Shown piece by piece: positions 1 through 12,900 of a DNA stretch of 64,000 nt; positions within the stretch are counted from its first letter, which is position 1; each line of letters opens with the position of its first letter. The notes under the pieces were generated by a model, which saw only the letters and a program-made list of their open reading frames with translations, was not told the DNA's origin and made no database searches. The DNA comes from Buxus sempervirens (Eukaryota > Streptophyta > Magnoliopsida > Buxales > Buxaceae): positions 23,231,829-23,295,828 of the forward strand of contig OX387187.1 in the NCBI GenBank assembly GCA_947561395.2, read 5' to 3'. The position numbers were made by a program, and so were the translations under genes.

Positions 1-477
1 AAAAAATGCTAAAGCTGGAGAAATGTCACCAATATCGCCTTGATCATCAACAGTAAAAAAAAACAAAGGTTAGTCACCGGAGAATGAAGAATGAAAGTAA
101 TTAACCAGAATGCCCTTTTATATGTCTAAAAAAAAAATTTCTTTTTTTTAGTAGTATACAAGTTTCAATCAAATGATTTATAATACACTGTAAATCTTCT
201 GTGCCGGTACTGTGTGCCACCTATAGCGGCATGCCATGTGGCAGAGGAGAGAAAAAGACAACGTTTTTGCTAAACGGAGAGTGGGGCGTTAGCAGCCCTC
301 TCCTCCGTCCGGTTACATCCAAGCGGCGTTAAATGAAAAAAAAAAATAAAAAAAAAATACCGCTTTACCAGTGAAGACAACTGATTATTAGGAAATATGA
401 AGAGTCACCAATGGTCTGATATGGCTGTGAAGATGGAGGACTACGCTAGAGGCTATTAGACTTTCTTTTTTATACGT
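1..477. other. AT-rich intergenic stretch, no feature seen
   Basis: Long A and T runs and no convincing open frame or repeat. I see nothing to annotate here apart from the start of the repeat region that follows. Confidence 0.5.
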
Positions 478-845
478 CACTACAAAACACGAAGGAATAG
501 CAGGCAGACTTTTACCAACAGTAGGTACTTTTCGCCTCTAAAAGAACTTTTACGGGTAGTAAAAGCTATTCTCATCCCTAAAAGTCAGCACCAAAAATTT
601 TTGCGCGAAAACAGTATGGCGCCCGTTTTTTCCGCAGTACAAAAAGGCCCACACTGGCACGTGTACCGCCGGAAAATTAACTTTTACCGGAAATACCACT
701 TACTGCCACAAAATTTTATGACAGGAACTTCCCACAAAATAAAAGTGTTTTACCGGCAACTTATGACAACCGGTAAAAGCTCTTTTATTAGCAGTAAAAC
801 AGTTACTGCGGGTAAAAGTTCAAGAAGAGGTGAAAAAAATGTGTA
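478..845. mobile_element. CACTA-like terminal and subterminal repeat region (remnant)
   Basis: Begins with CACTACAAAA, the usual plant CACTA end. It is followed by many short direct and inverted copies of a GGTAAAAG / CTTTTACC motif, which is how CACTA subterminal regions look. A similar motif cluster (GTTGGTAAAA, CCAGTAAAA) lies at 3727–3935, but I could not find a matching TAGTG end or a 3-bp duplication. The call is therefore a remnant only, and the two clusters may or may not be the two ends of one element. Confidence 0.35.
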
Positions 846-865
846 AGCCAAGTACTAGCGATAAC

Positions 866-1179
866 CAAGGTTTACAGTTTCGGTTTTTATGCCCCCATCG
901 ATGCGTTTCGCTGGAGGAAATCGTCAATTTGCATCGTTAACGAAATGGACCGAAATTTCGAGCGAAACGGACGGCGTGCCGAGCGAAACGGACCAAAACA
1001 AAGAAAAAAATGTAAATTTTTTTTAGCGAAACGGAGCGGCGTGCCGTCGAAATTTCGCCGAAATCCAAAAAACCATAATTTTTTAGTTTTTTTGCCCATT
1101 AAAAATTTCCAACGTTTCGCCGGCGTGCCGTTCGGTGCCCTGGGCGGTACGCCTAGCGGCACCGAAACTTAAAACCTTG
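866..1179. mobile_element. hAT-type MITE, copy 1 (314 bp)
   Basis: Non-autonomous element with inverted ends CAAGGTTT … AAACCTTG, and longer imperfect ends through the TTTCGGT / ACCGAAA stretch. It is flanked by GCGATAAC (858–865) and GCGATAGC (1180–1187), an 8-bp duplication with one difference, as hAT elements make. The inside is unusually rich in CG-containing words such as GGCGTGCCG and CGAAACGG. A second copy of the same length is at 2678–2991. It has no coding capacity; the open frames across it on both strands are chance. Confidence 0.85.
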
Positions 1180-1308
1180 GCGATAGCTACCCAGTTAAAG
1201 CAATAAAAATCTGAGCGGGAGTTTTCCTGCTTTTGGAAACCGTGCGCAATTTTACTAACAATAGCTACTGCCAGTAAAAGTGTTCAACTCGCCCCTTCTT
1301 CAAAGCTT

Positions 1309-2086
1309 TTGTTTTCTTTCTCTGTTCTTCAGCATTTTTTCTCCTTGGAGCAGACTGAACTTTCATGGCTTCTGGCATCCCCTCTATTAGGGTACATCAC
1401 CGTCCACCTTGACCACGGCAATATTCAAAGTGTCATCTTCTCCGATGCAATTGCGGTCAGCACTCAAATCGTTGTTGGTTGTGTTGGTGCTGCAACTTCA
1501 GTTGGTGCTCTAATTTCAGAGAACGGCACTGAGGGCTTCACTTGTTTCATTGAAAGAGATCCCATGGAATAAAGCAGAGAACAGAGTACATCAACCGTTG
1601 CTTATTCTTCGAGAGAAGGAATTAAAGTGGTCCTTTATTACTCTATTCATTGCTAGCTCTTTATCTAACATTTTATTTTCCATTGCTAGAAACACAGAGT
1701 TGATGGTGGCGATTGGTCTCTTTGTTGGCTGCTTGATGGTTCTTCAAGGAGACATTTAAGGAATTATTTCCAAGCACAAAGGTATGTTATACCCTTCTAT
1801 TGCTTTTCTCATCCCTTGCTGATGCTTTCAGGTGTCATTCCTTTGTTGTTGTTGTACAGTAAGGCAATTCTAGTCGGCATCTTCTTCGCGTTAGGTCCTC
1901 CGTTGTTCTCACTAAGTTAATTTCTCTGTTTTTCACAATAAAGGGTTGGATCTTTCTTTCTCATGTTGCTAATGGTGGATTGCTACAGGTTTTGTGGTTA
2001 TGGTAAAACTTTACAGGACAAGAAAGAGTAGCAGTGGAGATGAAAAATCATCAAACAAAGACGCTCCTCTACTTGCAGTTCGGTGA
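1309..2086 (+). pseudogene. relic of an unrecognised multi-pass membrane protein gene
   Basis: Three reading stretches look like real protein rather than chance. 1309–1570 is hydrophobic (…LLASPLLGYITVHL…, …QIVVGCVGAATSVGALI…). 1600–1757 has SFITLFIASSLSNILF and ELMVAIGLFVGCLMVL as two probable membrane segments. The last block ends 2086 with a polar tail (SSSGDEKSSNKDAPLL). Between them, 1800–1920 also reads as a hydrophobic segment (GVIPLLLLYSKAILVGIF) after a CAG that could be a splice acceptor. The pieces lie in different frames, so this is either a several-exon gene or a broken copy. I do not recognise the family. It sits between MITEs and CACTA-like repeats, so it may be a captured fragment. 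Confidence 0.3.
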
Positions 2087-2159
2087 TTGCCAGATGACGA
2101 GATTATTATTTATTTTTTTATTCAACCTTTCAAGTTGAATAATTATTTTTAAATGCCTT

Positions 2160-2310
2160 TTTAATAGAACCGGCAATTTTTGGACCGGCCCGAACCCAAC
2201 TCATAAGAAACGGGTTCAGGTGGACTCATTTATTAGTTGGGTTGAGGTTTTCCTAACTCGTCCAAAAAAGGGTCAACCTAAACTGAACCCGTTGGGTACC
2301 CAATAATCAA
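2160..2310. repeat. AACCCAACC-rich degenerate repeat
   Basis: Short degenerate words of the AACCCAAC / GGGTTGAGG type on both strands. A similar stretch lies at 3570–3740, which ends in a GGTGGCAATT-like border on the minus strand. The two may be parts of one old element that the Mutator-like MITE later entered. Neither ends nor target duplication could be fixed. Confidence 0.3.
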
Positions 2311-2312
2311 AG

Positions 2313-3155
2313 GGCTTAGGATCCTCTGTGAAGCAGAGGATCCTTTGTGAAACGCAATCCAACGGTCCAAACGTTGGATCAAATTAAATGAAGGCTATCA
2401 AATATGGGGTACCTTAGGCAAACATTGGGGTACCCGATCATCTTGATAGAGGTACCTTCGACCTAACAATGGAGTACCTTTGTCAAATACGGGGTACCTC
2501 AGGTATCCCACTATAACCCGAAGCTACCTCCCTAAATTGTGGTAGGTACCTTCCAAAATAAGTTTAAGGTATCCCACTGTAAGCCCAAGGTGCCTTCATG
2601 TAAGTCTAAGGTACTCCTATATAAGCCTAAGGTACCCCCCATGGTAAGCCATATGCAGTCACCAAAATTAGCCTAAGCAATGTTTACAGTTTCGGTTTTT
2701 ATGCCCCCAGCGATGCGTTTCACTTGGGGAAATCGTCAATTTGCATCGTTGGCGAAACGGACCAAAATTTCGAGTGAAACGGGCGGCGTGTCAAGCCAAA
2801 CAGACCGAAACAGAGAAAAAAATGTAAATTTTTTTAGCGAAACGAAGCGGCGTGCCGTCGAAATTTCGCCGAAATCCAAAAAAACATAATTTTTAATTTT
2901 TTTTGCCCATTAAAAATTTTCCGCCGTGCCGCCGAAATGCCGTTCGGTGCCCTGGGCAGCACGCCCAGCGGTACCGAAACTTAAAACCTTGAGCCTAAGG
3001 TACCCCCTTCTAAGCCTAAGGTACCCTAATATAGGTCAAAGGTACCCCAATATAAGCCGAAGGTACCTCCCTACAGAGAGGATCGGACCAAATTAATTTG
3101 GTCCATTGGATTGCGCTTCACAGAGGATCCTCTGCTTCACAAAGGATCCGTTGCC
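2313..3155. mobile_element. Mutator-like fold-back MITE with internal GGTACC minisatellite
   Basis: Flanked by a perfect 9-bp duplication, TAATCAAAG (2304–2312 and 3156–3164), as Mutator-like elements make. The ends are inverted repeats of about 45 bp containing GGATCCTCTGTGAAG and GCAATCCA. Between them lies an array of degenerate units of about 30 bp, each carrying GGTACC. A hAT MITE has inserted into the array (2678–2991), so the element without its guest is about 521 bp. It has no coding capacity. Confidence 0.75.
2678..2991. mobile_element. hAT-type MITE, copy 2 (314 bp), nested
   Basis: Same family and same length as the copy at 866–1179, in the same orientation. It is flanked by a perfect 8-bp duplication, AGCCTAAG (2670–2677 and 2992–2999). 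It sits inside the minisatellite of the surrounding Mutator-like MITE and is therefore younger than it. Confidence 0.9.
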
Positions 3156-3164
3156 TAATCAAAG

Positions 3165-4755
3165 TATCAAACTAACACATACCTGAATAGAAACTAAAAA
3201 AAAGAAAAAAAGACCTTGGAAACCAAAGAAAAGAAAAAACATAAAAGTAAAAAAAACCTAAAAGAATATGACTTATGGATCTTAGAGCCATTATTGGTGA
3301 CTTAATGTTTAGTTTATTTTAATGTTCTTAAGAAAATTTAGTTGTGATCTTGTCACTAGCCTTTTTTTAGGTTCCTTAATGGTTATTAATTGATTTTTTT
3401 TTCTTTTTGGACTTTCTATTAAGTTATCATTAAAATCATATAGCTAACGCACGATTAGTTTTAGTGATAGTGTTAATATCACTTATAAAAACAATTGTCC
3501 ATGTTTGCATGATTTCTAATTTCTCTATAAACGTTAATTTAAAAAGAATTTATAAAAAAAATTAAGTTAAAATTAAACAGGTTGGGTTGGATTGAACCAG
3601 TTTATTTGTAGGTTGGGTTTAGTTCCACATACGATTTTTCAACCCGTTGGTAAACAGGTGAACCCGATCCAACCCATTTAAGGCTCAACCCGTTTACAAC
3701 TCCACCCAAACCCAACCCAACCCCCCAATTGCCACCTTTACCTTTTAGTGGCTGTAAATACCGTTGGTAAAAGGCAAAATAAGTTATTTTCGGAAACGTT
3801 TTTCCAGCGGCAATTTTCCGTTGGTAAAAATAATATATTAGTGGCAGGAAACTAATTGCCGCCAGTAAAACCATTATCGTCAGCATATTTTGAGGTGGTA
3901 GGTGCTTTTATTGACGGTAATGACATCTTTATCGCCAATAAAGATATGCTTGATGGATAGGCTTGATATGGAAAGTGATCTCATTCTCTGGAAAATGACA
4001 TACAAGATATTATAGATGGTAAGTCGTTTTCTGGAAAATTGCTAATTTTTTTTAGAAATGTTTTACATTCTATATTTTATATGGAAACAAAAAAAGCCTC
4101 ACTTTATCTCAAAATCGTTTTAGGCATTACATTTTATATCAAAACAAACAAGGCTTTAGTGAAAAAACACGGGTCGCTATTGCTAGCACTTTACTCTGTT
4201 AATTTACACGTTTGGAATCTACCGTGGGCTCTCACATCAACGAGGTCTATTTATTTTAATATTTTTAAATTTAAATTTTCGTTACAACCAATTGAATATT
4301 TGGCAATAAACTATTGGTTAATCTTTAACCGCATAGAGGATTTCAATCCAAATCAATAACTAGATCGACATTCCTACCCAAAAAAAGAAAAAACTAGATC
4401 GACATCTCCATTAAAAATAAAATAACTAGATCGACGTCTTTTTGGATTATGCATATCGTACAGGCTCATGTGTGTTCGACTCAATTTACATTTTTTCCAC
4501 GTGTCCTGACGGTCAATGTAAGGAATGGGGCCTTAACTAACAACGGCACGCCACTTACCGCCACTGTGAATAGACTCACCGGGTTTTGTGCCTGTGTTTT
4601 AATGAACGACAAGGACCGTTGAACCTAGTTTCGTAATTTCTCATCTATTGAAAGCCCATTTTGGCATAAACGTCTATCCATACTTAATTTGCGGTTAAAA
4701 ATCAGATTCCAGATCTCCCGAACTCGAGGTCGAAGGTCTTCGCAGCCTGTCTCTA
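3165..4755. other. intergenic stretch upstream of the coiled-coil gene
   Basis: Mostly AT-rich with no gene. It contains the AACCCAACC-type repeat at 3570–3740 and a CACTA-like subterminal cluster at 3727–3935. The last 250 bases before 4756 should hold the promoter and 5' leader of the host gene. I see no clear TATA box there; a CCACGTG word lies at 4498–4504. Confidence 0.4.
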
Positions 4756-7700
4756 ATGGCGGTTTCAGATGACACGGCGAAGCCATCGAACGAAGAGAAG
4801 CTCTTCTCTTCATATCTCGGCATCAGCTTCGCTGTTTTTCTAGGGTTTCTTCCGAGGTCGAGCATCTCCTTGATCTGCAAGCTCCAATCCCGCAATAGAA
4901 GCCTTTCTTTGAAGCTCTTCCAGGCAGAGGAGCATATTAGGCAAATGCAGTCCCGGAGGAAGGAGGACTCGAAGGCGAATGCTCGAGTAGTGGAGATATT
5001 TGCGAGTCACAGAAATGTATGGCAGCAAGAGGAGAAGAAGCTTTTGCAGCAGGTGGAGGCTTCGGCCGAGGAAATCGCACATTTGAGGGGAAGGATCGAA
5101 GTGTTGGAGAAATCGGAAGCGATGTTGAAGAGCTTGATGGAAAAGCTGCAGAGAGAGGTAGATGAGAGGGAGGAGATGATCAATTTCATGTCGAGAAGGA
5201 TGGAAGATGAGGATTTCACCGTGAAACCGGAGAAGCCATGTGAGAGTGATGAGTGTGCATCTCGTAGTAGAGGATGTTATAGTACAAGCAGTGAAGAATG
5301 CGATGATTTCGGCGATTATCGCTCGGATTTCTCTAGGATTGGTAAAATTGGAGTTTCAGAAGCATTAGGTCCGATCTCGGAGGAGTGCTGCTTTGCGGGA
5401 GGTAATGTTGCTCATGAAGTGGCTGTTCTTTATGCGCAACAGAGCGGCTTCAATGGCGATATCATTTCTCCGGTTTCGAAGGTCTGGACGGAGAGATCAA
5501 GCAGCTGGCAGGTTTGATCTTGTTGTAGTTGTTTTATTGTTGTGTTGTTTGAATAAAATCTAATAGACTACTATATAGGGAGCTTCCGTGATGCTATTTA
5601 TAAAATTGAGGTTTTTTTTTAACATTTATAGATTGCAGAACACATGCACTGTTCTTAGAAATTTCGATAAGATTACAGTAGTTCTTCATGAAAGTATTGG
5701 GTTCTGGCTTCAAAAGCTCCATGTTCATTTAGTGTCATTATTATTACAAGAGTATAAGCTAAATCCTTTAAGGTGCTTCATAGAACTGAGGCGATTAAAC
5801 ATTGATTTCAAACAGGAATCGAAGAGAAATTAAAGCAAGAAGGAACTCAACATTGGTAGACTGAAAATTTTGTTATTAGCAATTTTAATAAGATTAGAGT
5901 AGTTCTTTGCAAATGCATTACTTCAAGATATGTGGATATTATATCCTTTTCGCGGAGGTTTCAGATAAATCCTTGAAGAATTTATCAGCATTTGCATCCA
6001 CGTATTACCATTCTTGAGTAGAAACTGAGAGATTATTTCATAAGTTTCTTGTTGATGCTATTTTAAAGAATAGAAGTGATTCTATATAGGAGGAGAAATG
6101 TGTTATTCATAGGAATTTTAATATGCTTAAGAGTAGTTCATTACGAAAAAATTTGGGCTATGGGCTTGAAGTTCTATGGATGTCGATGGGCATTTCACAA
6201 GTGTATAAGCAAAATCCCAGAAGAGTCAACCAGTCTTTGAAGCTGCAGCTTCAACATTCTCATTAGCATCCTTAAAAGTATGAAATATATCTTTATGCCT
6301 TAGGAATATTCCTCTCTGACATATTGTGGATATAGTTTTTTTTGCACTCATTTTTTACTTATGTGAAAAATTGTATGCAGAAAAATGCATTTTTTTTCAG
6401 TTCTACCATTTCAAGCTAAACCCATTAGAAATCACTATCTCTGCTCAGTATATTCATTTCTGCCATCATTTTACATTCGAACTACCTCCTGTGGTTTTCC
6501 CTGATCTGGGGCTTCACTTATTGTACCTGAGCCCAAACTCGAACTACTAGATGTAGAACATCTCCGTCTCTGGTTGTCCTTTTGGATTAAGGGTTTGATT
6601 TCAACTGTTTGTTCTCACTTCTTTTTGTGATCCAAAAGCAAATTATTCATCATTAAAGAGGGGAAAAAAGGAGGCGACATTTTACAGGGCATTTTTTGTT
6701 TGAGTTACTTCAAATTTATTGCCCTTTGACTTTTGTACTTCAAATTTATTGCATTTTGTCTTTTGTGATTGTCTTATATTTATTTTATCTTTTTCATTTT
6801 CAATTCCCTCCAAAACGTTGTTTGCACACTTGAAAGTAACAGGATTTCCTTTAATCCCATTTTGGAAGTTTACTAAAACTTCCTACAACATATAAGTATT
6901 TGTTGACCCATAATGGGTTAGAGACCCAACAAGAAGAGCATGTTAGTATGTCTGTGTGGGGGTTGTCTGTGCATTTGCTGCCACTGCCTGTCTGCTGGCA
7001 TAGTTGTATCATGGATTGGCATTGTCTGGTGTTCAAAAATAGTAGAATAATATATCTTTTTATAAAAATTTAATATGTGTTTTTTAAATATTATTAATTA
7101 TATATTAATTGGCCATTGTAAATTGGTTGTGAAACGATTCATGTTTCCAAAATGTGTGTTAAATTATCGATTTTCAACTATCTTTTTGTCTCTATAATGA
7201 GACCTATATTAAATAGTTTCTTACGATACAAAGAGGTCAGCTTCTTCATTTTCTTCCATATTTTCATGGCACTATTAGATTAGTTTGAAGAGAGCCTTTC
7301 ATGCGTGATCACTAAGAAGCTCTGGTTTTTTATATCCTGGAGGTCGACCTCCAAAACCAGATTGCACCAGGGATTATGTTTCAGTAGGGCAAATTGATGT
7401 TAAGGACAGTGTTTTCATGATCATGCCTCGATCACCTGATAAGTTCTTCCGATTTCTTATATTTATTCTCTCATTAATCGTGTGCTGATATTGCATAATT
7501 TGATTATCTGCATATCAGTGAGTAATTTGTTAACTACCTAGAGTAAAAATACGTAATATTTCCCAACATTGTTATTTTTGGTTAACTTGTGCATTGATAG
7601 TTGCCATTCATCTATGCACAACTTTGCTATAAATCTGACTGTTATCAAGGACTGATTGATTTTTATAAGAAAGGAGATCTGTTAGACTTGTGGAATCAAC

Positions 7701-9910
7701 AGTTGATTGGAAAAGTAACATTTCTGCAATAATTTGTTCCCTTGGAGACAGGGTTTCTTGGTTTTCGTTGATTAATGGATTAAGTAGTTATAAGTTGATT
7801 ATTCACCATGTAATCCTCATATTGGATCTGTAACCTCAAGATCTGAAGAAGCAATCCTTTTTACTGAAGTCATCAACAACCTAAAAGATCCTATTTTCTC
7901 ATTTATGTTTACGCCACTAAATCAAGACATCGAAATAAATTCTATATGTCTAGGTTCCCTTTATCAACTCAAGGGATTTTCCAAGGTTCTGTAAGCTGTT
8001 GCCCTTTTTTTTGTTGAATAGTCTAGAGCATTAAATTTGTGGATTGATAAATTCATGATATATATTCATTTCCAATCAATATTTTCTTTTTTGCCAGGGT
8101 CTTAATCATGAATCTCTTGAGTCGATGTACCATATGAAGCATGTTGTAGCAAGGTAAATATAACACCCAGGGAGACAAGAACCTTCTGAAGTTAATTTAT
8201 TCAGCACTATTCAATTTACCATGGACAGAAAATTTCTTTATTGTTCAGAAGGGAGTCCCCCTGGAAGGTTGATGGTGAAACAACCGGAGTTTCCTCCAAG
8301 TTGAAATCGCTTGAACAGGAATTGCTGAATTTGGAAAGAATAGGTAAGAATGAGCTGTCAAAAGTTCCTTCATTGATGAGGAAGCAAGCAAAGCGATATC
8401 AAGCTCTTGCAGGAAAGATAGATGATCTATGCAGAATAATGGTAAGCAAAAAAAAAAAGACTTTTGTTATGCATCCAATGATTCAATAGAGAGCAAGTCC
8501 CATTTATATCAAAAAATGTTTTGCTGTGGAATTCTTATGAGTGTGTTATTTGAATATTTGGAAGATAATTACTACATAATTATTTGGTTATGTAATCAAA
8601 TCTTAGGTTTGTGTATTTATGATGATGATAGGCAATGAAATTCCCTACCTACCACTTGGATTCACTTATTGATGATTCTTCCAACCCTTGACATTATAAG
8701 AGCCCCCAAATCGTGTTTTAAAATGTACTGATAACTTCTATTCCAGAGCAAAATTTTATTATTATTGATAAAAACATGTGAAGAATTGTTCCAATGATGT
8801 GTACAAAAAGAGCTTCAATATGATCCAAAGAGATCCTTATTTTGGAGTATTTGGAATTCTCAGTAGTACAAACTGAGACTGTCTGAATTCTCCTGCTTGG
8901 ATGGTAGAGACATGGGATTGATGGAGTGATTATTCTTGAACTTATCTATTTGTTGCTTACAAATTAATTTCTATGTGAAGTTCTGTAGTGAGAATTAGTA
9001 GGCCAACCTAGGTTGGATAAATTCCATCTCATAAGTGGAACCATATGGAGAAAAGCAGACATCCAAAACAGAACCCAGTTTCTTACCAACATGAAGGGTG
9101 ATGGACAATTTCTGGATCCCTGAAGGATGATGGTTGATTTCAATGTGGTTGGATGAAACTCAGAAAATTCCAAAAGATAAAAGTTAGATGAAATTTCTTT
9201 AGTATTTCGGTAATATAGTATAATAAAGGGTTTTAATCGTAATCTAATATATTTCCATGATCAATGAAATCAAATCTATCATACTCCTAATGTTGCATCT
9301 TGCCTACTAAGTAACACTAAAACAATAGTTGGTCACCTGTAAAACAGTTTTTATTTTGCATGTACTTTTTCTTTCTTAATTTTTAGCTTTTATTTAGTGC
9401 CTTCACCATTGTTACTACTGCTGCTGTTGCTATTGCTGCTATGAGTCATTGTTGACATTCTTGTCTTCTTCGTTATTTCCTCACCTACTTTTAAATTCTC
9501 TTATTAAGAAACTATTTACTTCTAAAAAAATGTCTTCTCCCTCTTATTTCTTTCAGCAAGCAAGCGACCCATGTGAGCCGACACTCAGTTCAGAGTTCCG
9601 AACTCAAAGGCAAACTGAGTTTTTGATTGAAGCATTTCGACTCCAGCAGCGTGCAATAGAAACTAGACAAAAGCTAACGGCATTGCAGACTGAAATGGGG
9701 AAGAGTTATTTCAGTGATGAGCTCGAGGGTCAGGGGAAGCTGACTACAAGAAGGTCCTTGGACTCCATTACAAATAACTTTAAAGAAATCCAGAGGAACT
9801 TGGAGATTTGGTTGGCAAGAATTATGGGAGATCTGGAAGGAATTCTTGCCAGAGATGGTGCTTCACGTGTAAGAGAATATTACATACCTAGATATCCTTT
9901 TGTTCAGTAG
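4756..9910 (+). CDS. plant coiled-coil protein with an N-terminal hydrophobic segment, four exons, 452 aa
   Basis: The only intact host gene in the window. Exons: 4756–5511, 8098–8153, 8249–8441 and 9557–9910. All introns are GT–AG and the phases match (0, 2, 0), giving one frame of 452 residues. The start is the first ATG, in a good context (CTAATGGCG). Residues 16–33 (LFSSYLGISFAVFLGFLP) form one likely membrane segment. About residues 35–155 are a long heptad-rich coiled coil with many E, K and R, followed by an acidic and serine-rich linker (170–200). Exon 2 begins GLNHESLESMYHMKH. Exons 3–4 carry two more helical, coil-prone blocks, and the protein ends in the aromatic tail REYYIPRYPFVQ. 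It looks like a membrane-tethered structural or scaffold protein, but I do not recognise a named family and assign no function. Exon 1 has the G+C level of a coding region; the introns are AT-rich. Confidence 0.85.
5512..8097 (+). other. intron 1 of the coiled-coil gene (2.6 kb)
   Basis: Starts GTTTGATC right after the CAG at 5511 and ends in a T-rich tract plus TTGCCAG at 8097. AT-rich with no recognisable element. The open frames in it (for example at 5588–5833 and 6326–6550) have no protein-like composition. Confidence 0.75.
8442..9556 (+). other. intron 3 of the coiled-coil gene (1.1 kb)
   Basis: Begins GTAAGC after an ATG codon and ends with a pyrimidine tract and TTTCAG at 9556. The open frame that runs into exon 4 from 9449 is intron sequence up to the acceptor. 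No element was recognised. Confidence 0.75.
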
Positions 9911-12900
9911 ATTTCCTGATATTACTTACCTCTTTGATGTCTTGATTGTGTTTTTATACTATCCTGGTTCCACACCAAATCTTTGATTGATCCATGCCTT
10001 TAAAAATACAAATTAAACTTTTTGGTTTTTTCTCTTTATCCAGTTGGGATGATCTTTTAGCCCTAAAAAAATTTATTTTTCTTAAGAAATGGATCAATCA
10101 GGTTTGGTATGTGAATGACTTCAGTAATGATAATCTGAAGCACACAAAGGCCTTCAACCGGTAAACAACTTAAGATTTGGTTGGCATGTATAAAATATAT
10201 ATTGATTTTACAGGGATACAATCCCTAAACTTGTAGTAAAGAACCATTCACCCATAAGAGATCGGATAGGCCACCGTATCTCGCATCTTTAATTGTTTGG
10301 GCAGGTCCATATTTTAGAAACTTATGAATTGACGTAGGGTAACCAGGTGAAGATCCATTAAAAGCCACACTAATTTTTCTTAAAAGGGAGGGAAAAACAA
10401 AGAAAGGAAAAAGGGAAGCGTTCTTTTACTTCCCAACATTTCTGCCTAATCAAACAAATTGGAAGCAGAGGCAAAGGAAGATGTGTTTGGAAAGCCGTGT
10501 AATGAGGATGGAGATCCCACCAATATTTGTTGCAGGGTTACTACATATTTATATTGTTTGCCCTTTGTCATGTAGTTTAGATGGTCTGAACTATTATCAA
10601 TGTATTGGTTATATAATAATGTTAATCATCCATTATGTGCGCACCTTCCTCCTGGTAGGTTTGCACTTACTCGCTTTGTGTTTTGCCTTGGACTGACTCG
10701 CTTTGTGTTTTAACTTTTTGGTCTAATGTTTGAAGTCGATTTATTTTAAGTTTGGAGCCGCTACTATTTATATTTTTAGTTTGGAGTCGTCACTATATAA
10801 GGGTGTAAGCAGTTATTTTGCCTTCCCGTATCCTAAAAAAACCTCCAAATAATCCAACGGTGTTCAGAAAGAGGTACATACGCATGCATCGAAACTACCA
10901 AAAGTTAACACGAGTTGTATTATCAATCTTGAGTTTTTTTTAAAAATCGAGGCTACTATAAGCATTGTATGATTATAAAATCTGGGCTATTTTAAGCTAT
11001 GATTATTTAAATTCGAGTAACACAATAAGTGGGACATGTATGTGGGTTATCATATAGAACTCAAATTGTCTACGATGTAACCTTGTGATGTCAAACACGT
11101 AGGTAATTAGGGTTTGAAATCATCTAATGCCTTTTACTACAGTGTACCATGCAACTTGATTGAGATGTTGTCATGTAGAGCATCCAAATATTGCAAAAGT
11201 TTGTGCTCTAGAAAATGTGAAAAAATTTCTTGTTAAAAAATACCCTAACTAGGAAATTATCTACGATTCATATGACAGCATCTCACTTGAGCTACATGGT
11301 CGATTACAGTAAATTGCGGCATGTTGTTTCATCATGATAATTGGTGACCTTTTTTTTTTTTAAAACTTTTCTTTTTCTCTGTCATCGTTTCTACACCTCT
11401 CAATGCACCCAGGGTTGAGGATGATTGCTTTTGAGTTTCTAGCCCTCTATGAAATTCAAGCTACTCAAGCTAAATTTTCAAATTCTACCTAGATCTGATC
11501 ACAGTAAGGGTGGAGCATATTCTACGTAGGATATGAGCGCATCATACATAGGACATAAACGTATTCTACGTAGGATACGAGTGCATTATACGTGGACACA
11601 AACATGTTTTACCTACAATAAAATGACACTATTTTTTATTTTTGAAAAGTGATCTTTCAAGTTAATTATTTTTGAAAAGTGACACTTTTTGTAAAATGAG
11701 ATATTGGTGGACTAGTTTTGTGAATGTAAAAAAATTAAAATTAATCAAAAATTCATATAAATATTTTATCAGAGAATCATGGCTTTATATCTTCTTTCTT
11801 ATGAAGTCACTCAATAAACAATGAAGCCAGTTATCATTCTTCGGGTGTTTCTAGCACGCGTGAAGGCAATAATATGCTTTTCTCTTGGTTTTCTGTCCTA
11901 ATTCCTCCATCCAGTTGGTTTAATCCCAACACATTCAACAATCAACATTATACAAGTAAAAAGGTACATGAGAAGATTAAGCAAGACTTGAGATGTTACT
12001 TTATAGTTAAGATAGGAGGCTTTGGGTGGCGTTCGTTGTGGCCTGGTTTCTTTCTTTATTACCGTTTGACCGATGCTGTATGTGCTTCCGTTACCTCTAT
12101 CTTTAATGAAATCATCATCACCCATCAAAATGAAAATGATATGCCAAAGCACGTGGTATATCTTCTGTAGATTATTTGAAAGGAAGTCAGGATAAGCACT
12201 ACTTCATGACTTCCATAAAAGATGTTCCCATCATTTTCGGTTCGACTCGGGGATGCGTGAGTGCATAGGCGTGTCAGCATCTATGCCAATGCAAGGAGTC
12301 AAAAACTTTTGACCCCGACACCGATCGCACGTAAAATCGGATAGGTTGCGGTTTAGATATGACCCAGTCACCTGTAGATTTGGAGACTTTGACGATTGCT
12401 GAGAAGATTGAGGTTTGTCCTTCAAAGTTCTTCCCCTAATTTTATGGCAACATGGACGACAACCACGTTGGTTATGGCCATTTGATGTAGAATCTGTAGG
12501 AACTGAGTGCCGTGTGGGGTGATGGCCACTTTAAAGATAGATAGCGATGAGAATAAATAAAAAGTAAAAAAAAACCAACAATATCTCAGTACCTACCGCT
12601 TGTTTCCTTATAGCCGTGATCAGAGTATAGAGAGGAGATCGGGGGCCGCCTTAACAATTACTGGTTCCGGGGTGCACATAGTGACTGCCCTTAGCCTTGG
12701 TTGAAGGAGCAAGCAAGATTGTACCTAGCCGTGATTGGAGTAGGGCATATCTTCTTAGCCTTGTCCAAGAGGAGTAAAGGGAATCTCCATGTGTTGTTGC
12801 GATAGAAAGCAACAGGAGGATATGCTACTTCATGCTATGAGGAGAGCATATGAGTATGGTGGTCCGAGGAGACCAGGAAAGCTAAATGTAGTTGTGTTGT

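Noticed and set aside
887-1172. Open frames on both strands in the hAT MITE
   Set aside because: They overlap almost fully on opposite strands, follow the CG-rich MITE and recur in the second copy with changes in frame.
478-3935. One complete non-autonomous CACTA element
   Set aside because: The left end and subterminal words fit, but no matching right end or 3-bp duplication was found.
9449-9556. Upstream extension of exon 4 as an alternative protein start
   Set aside because: A T-rich tract and TTTCAG acceptor end at 9556, and the phase matches exon 3; the extension is intron.
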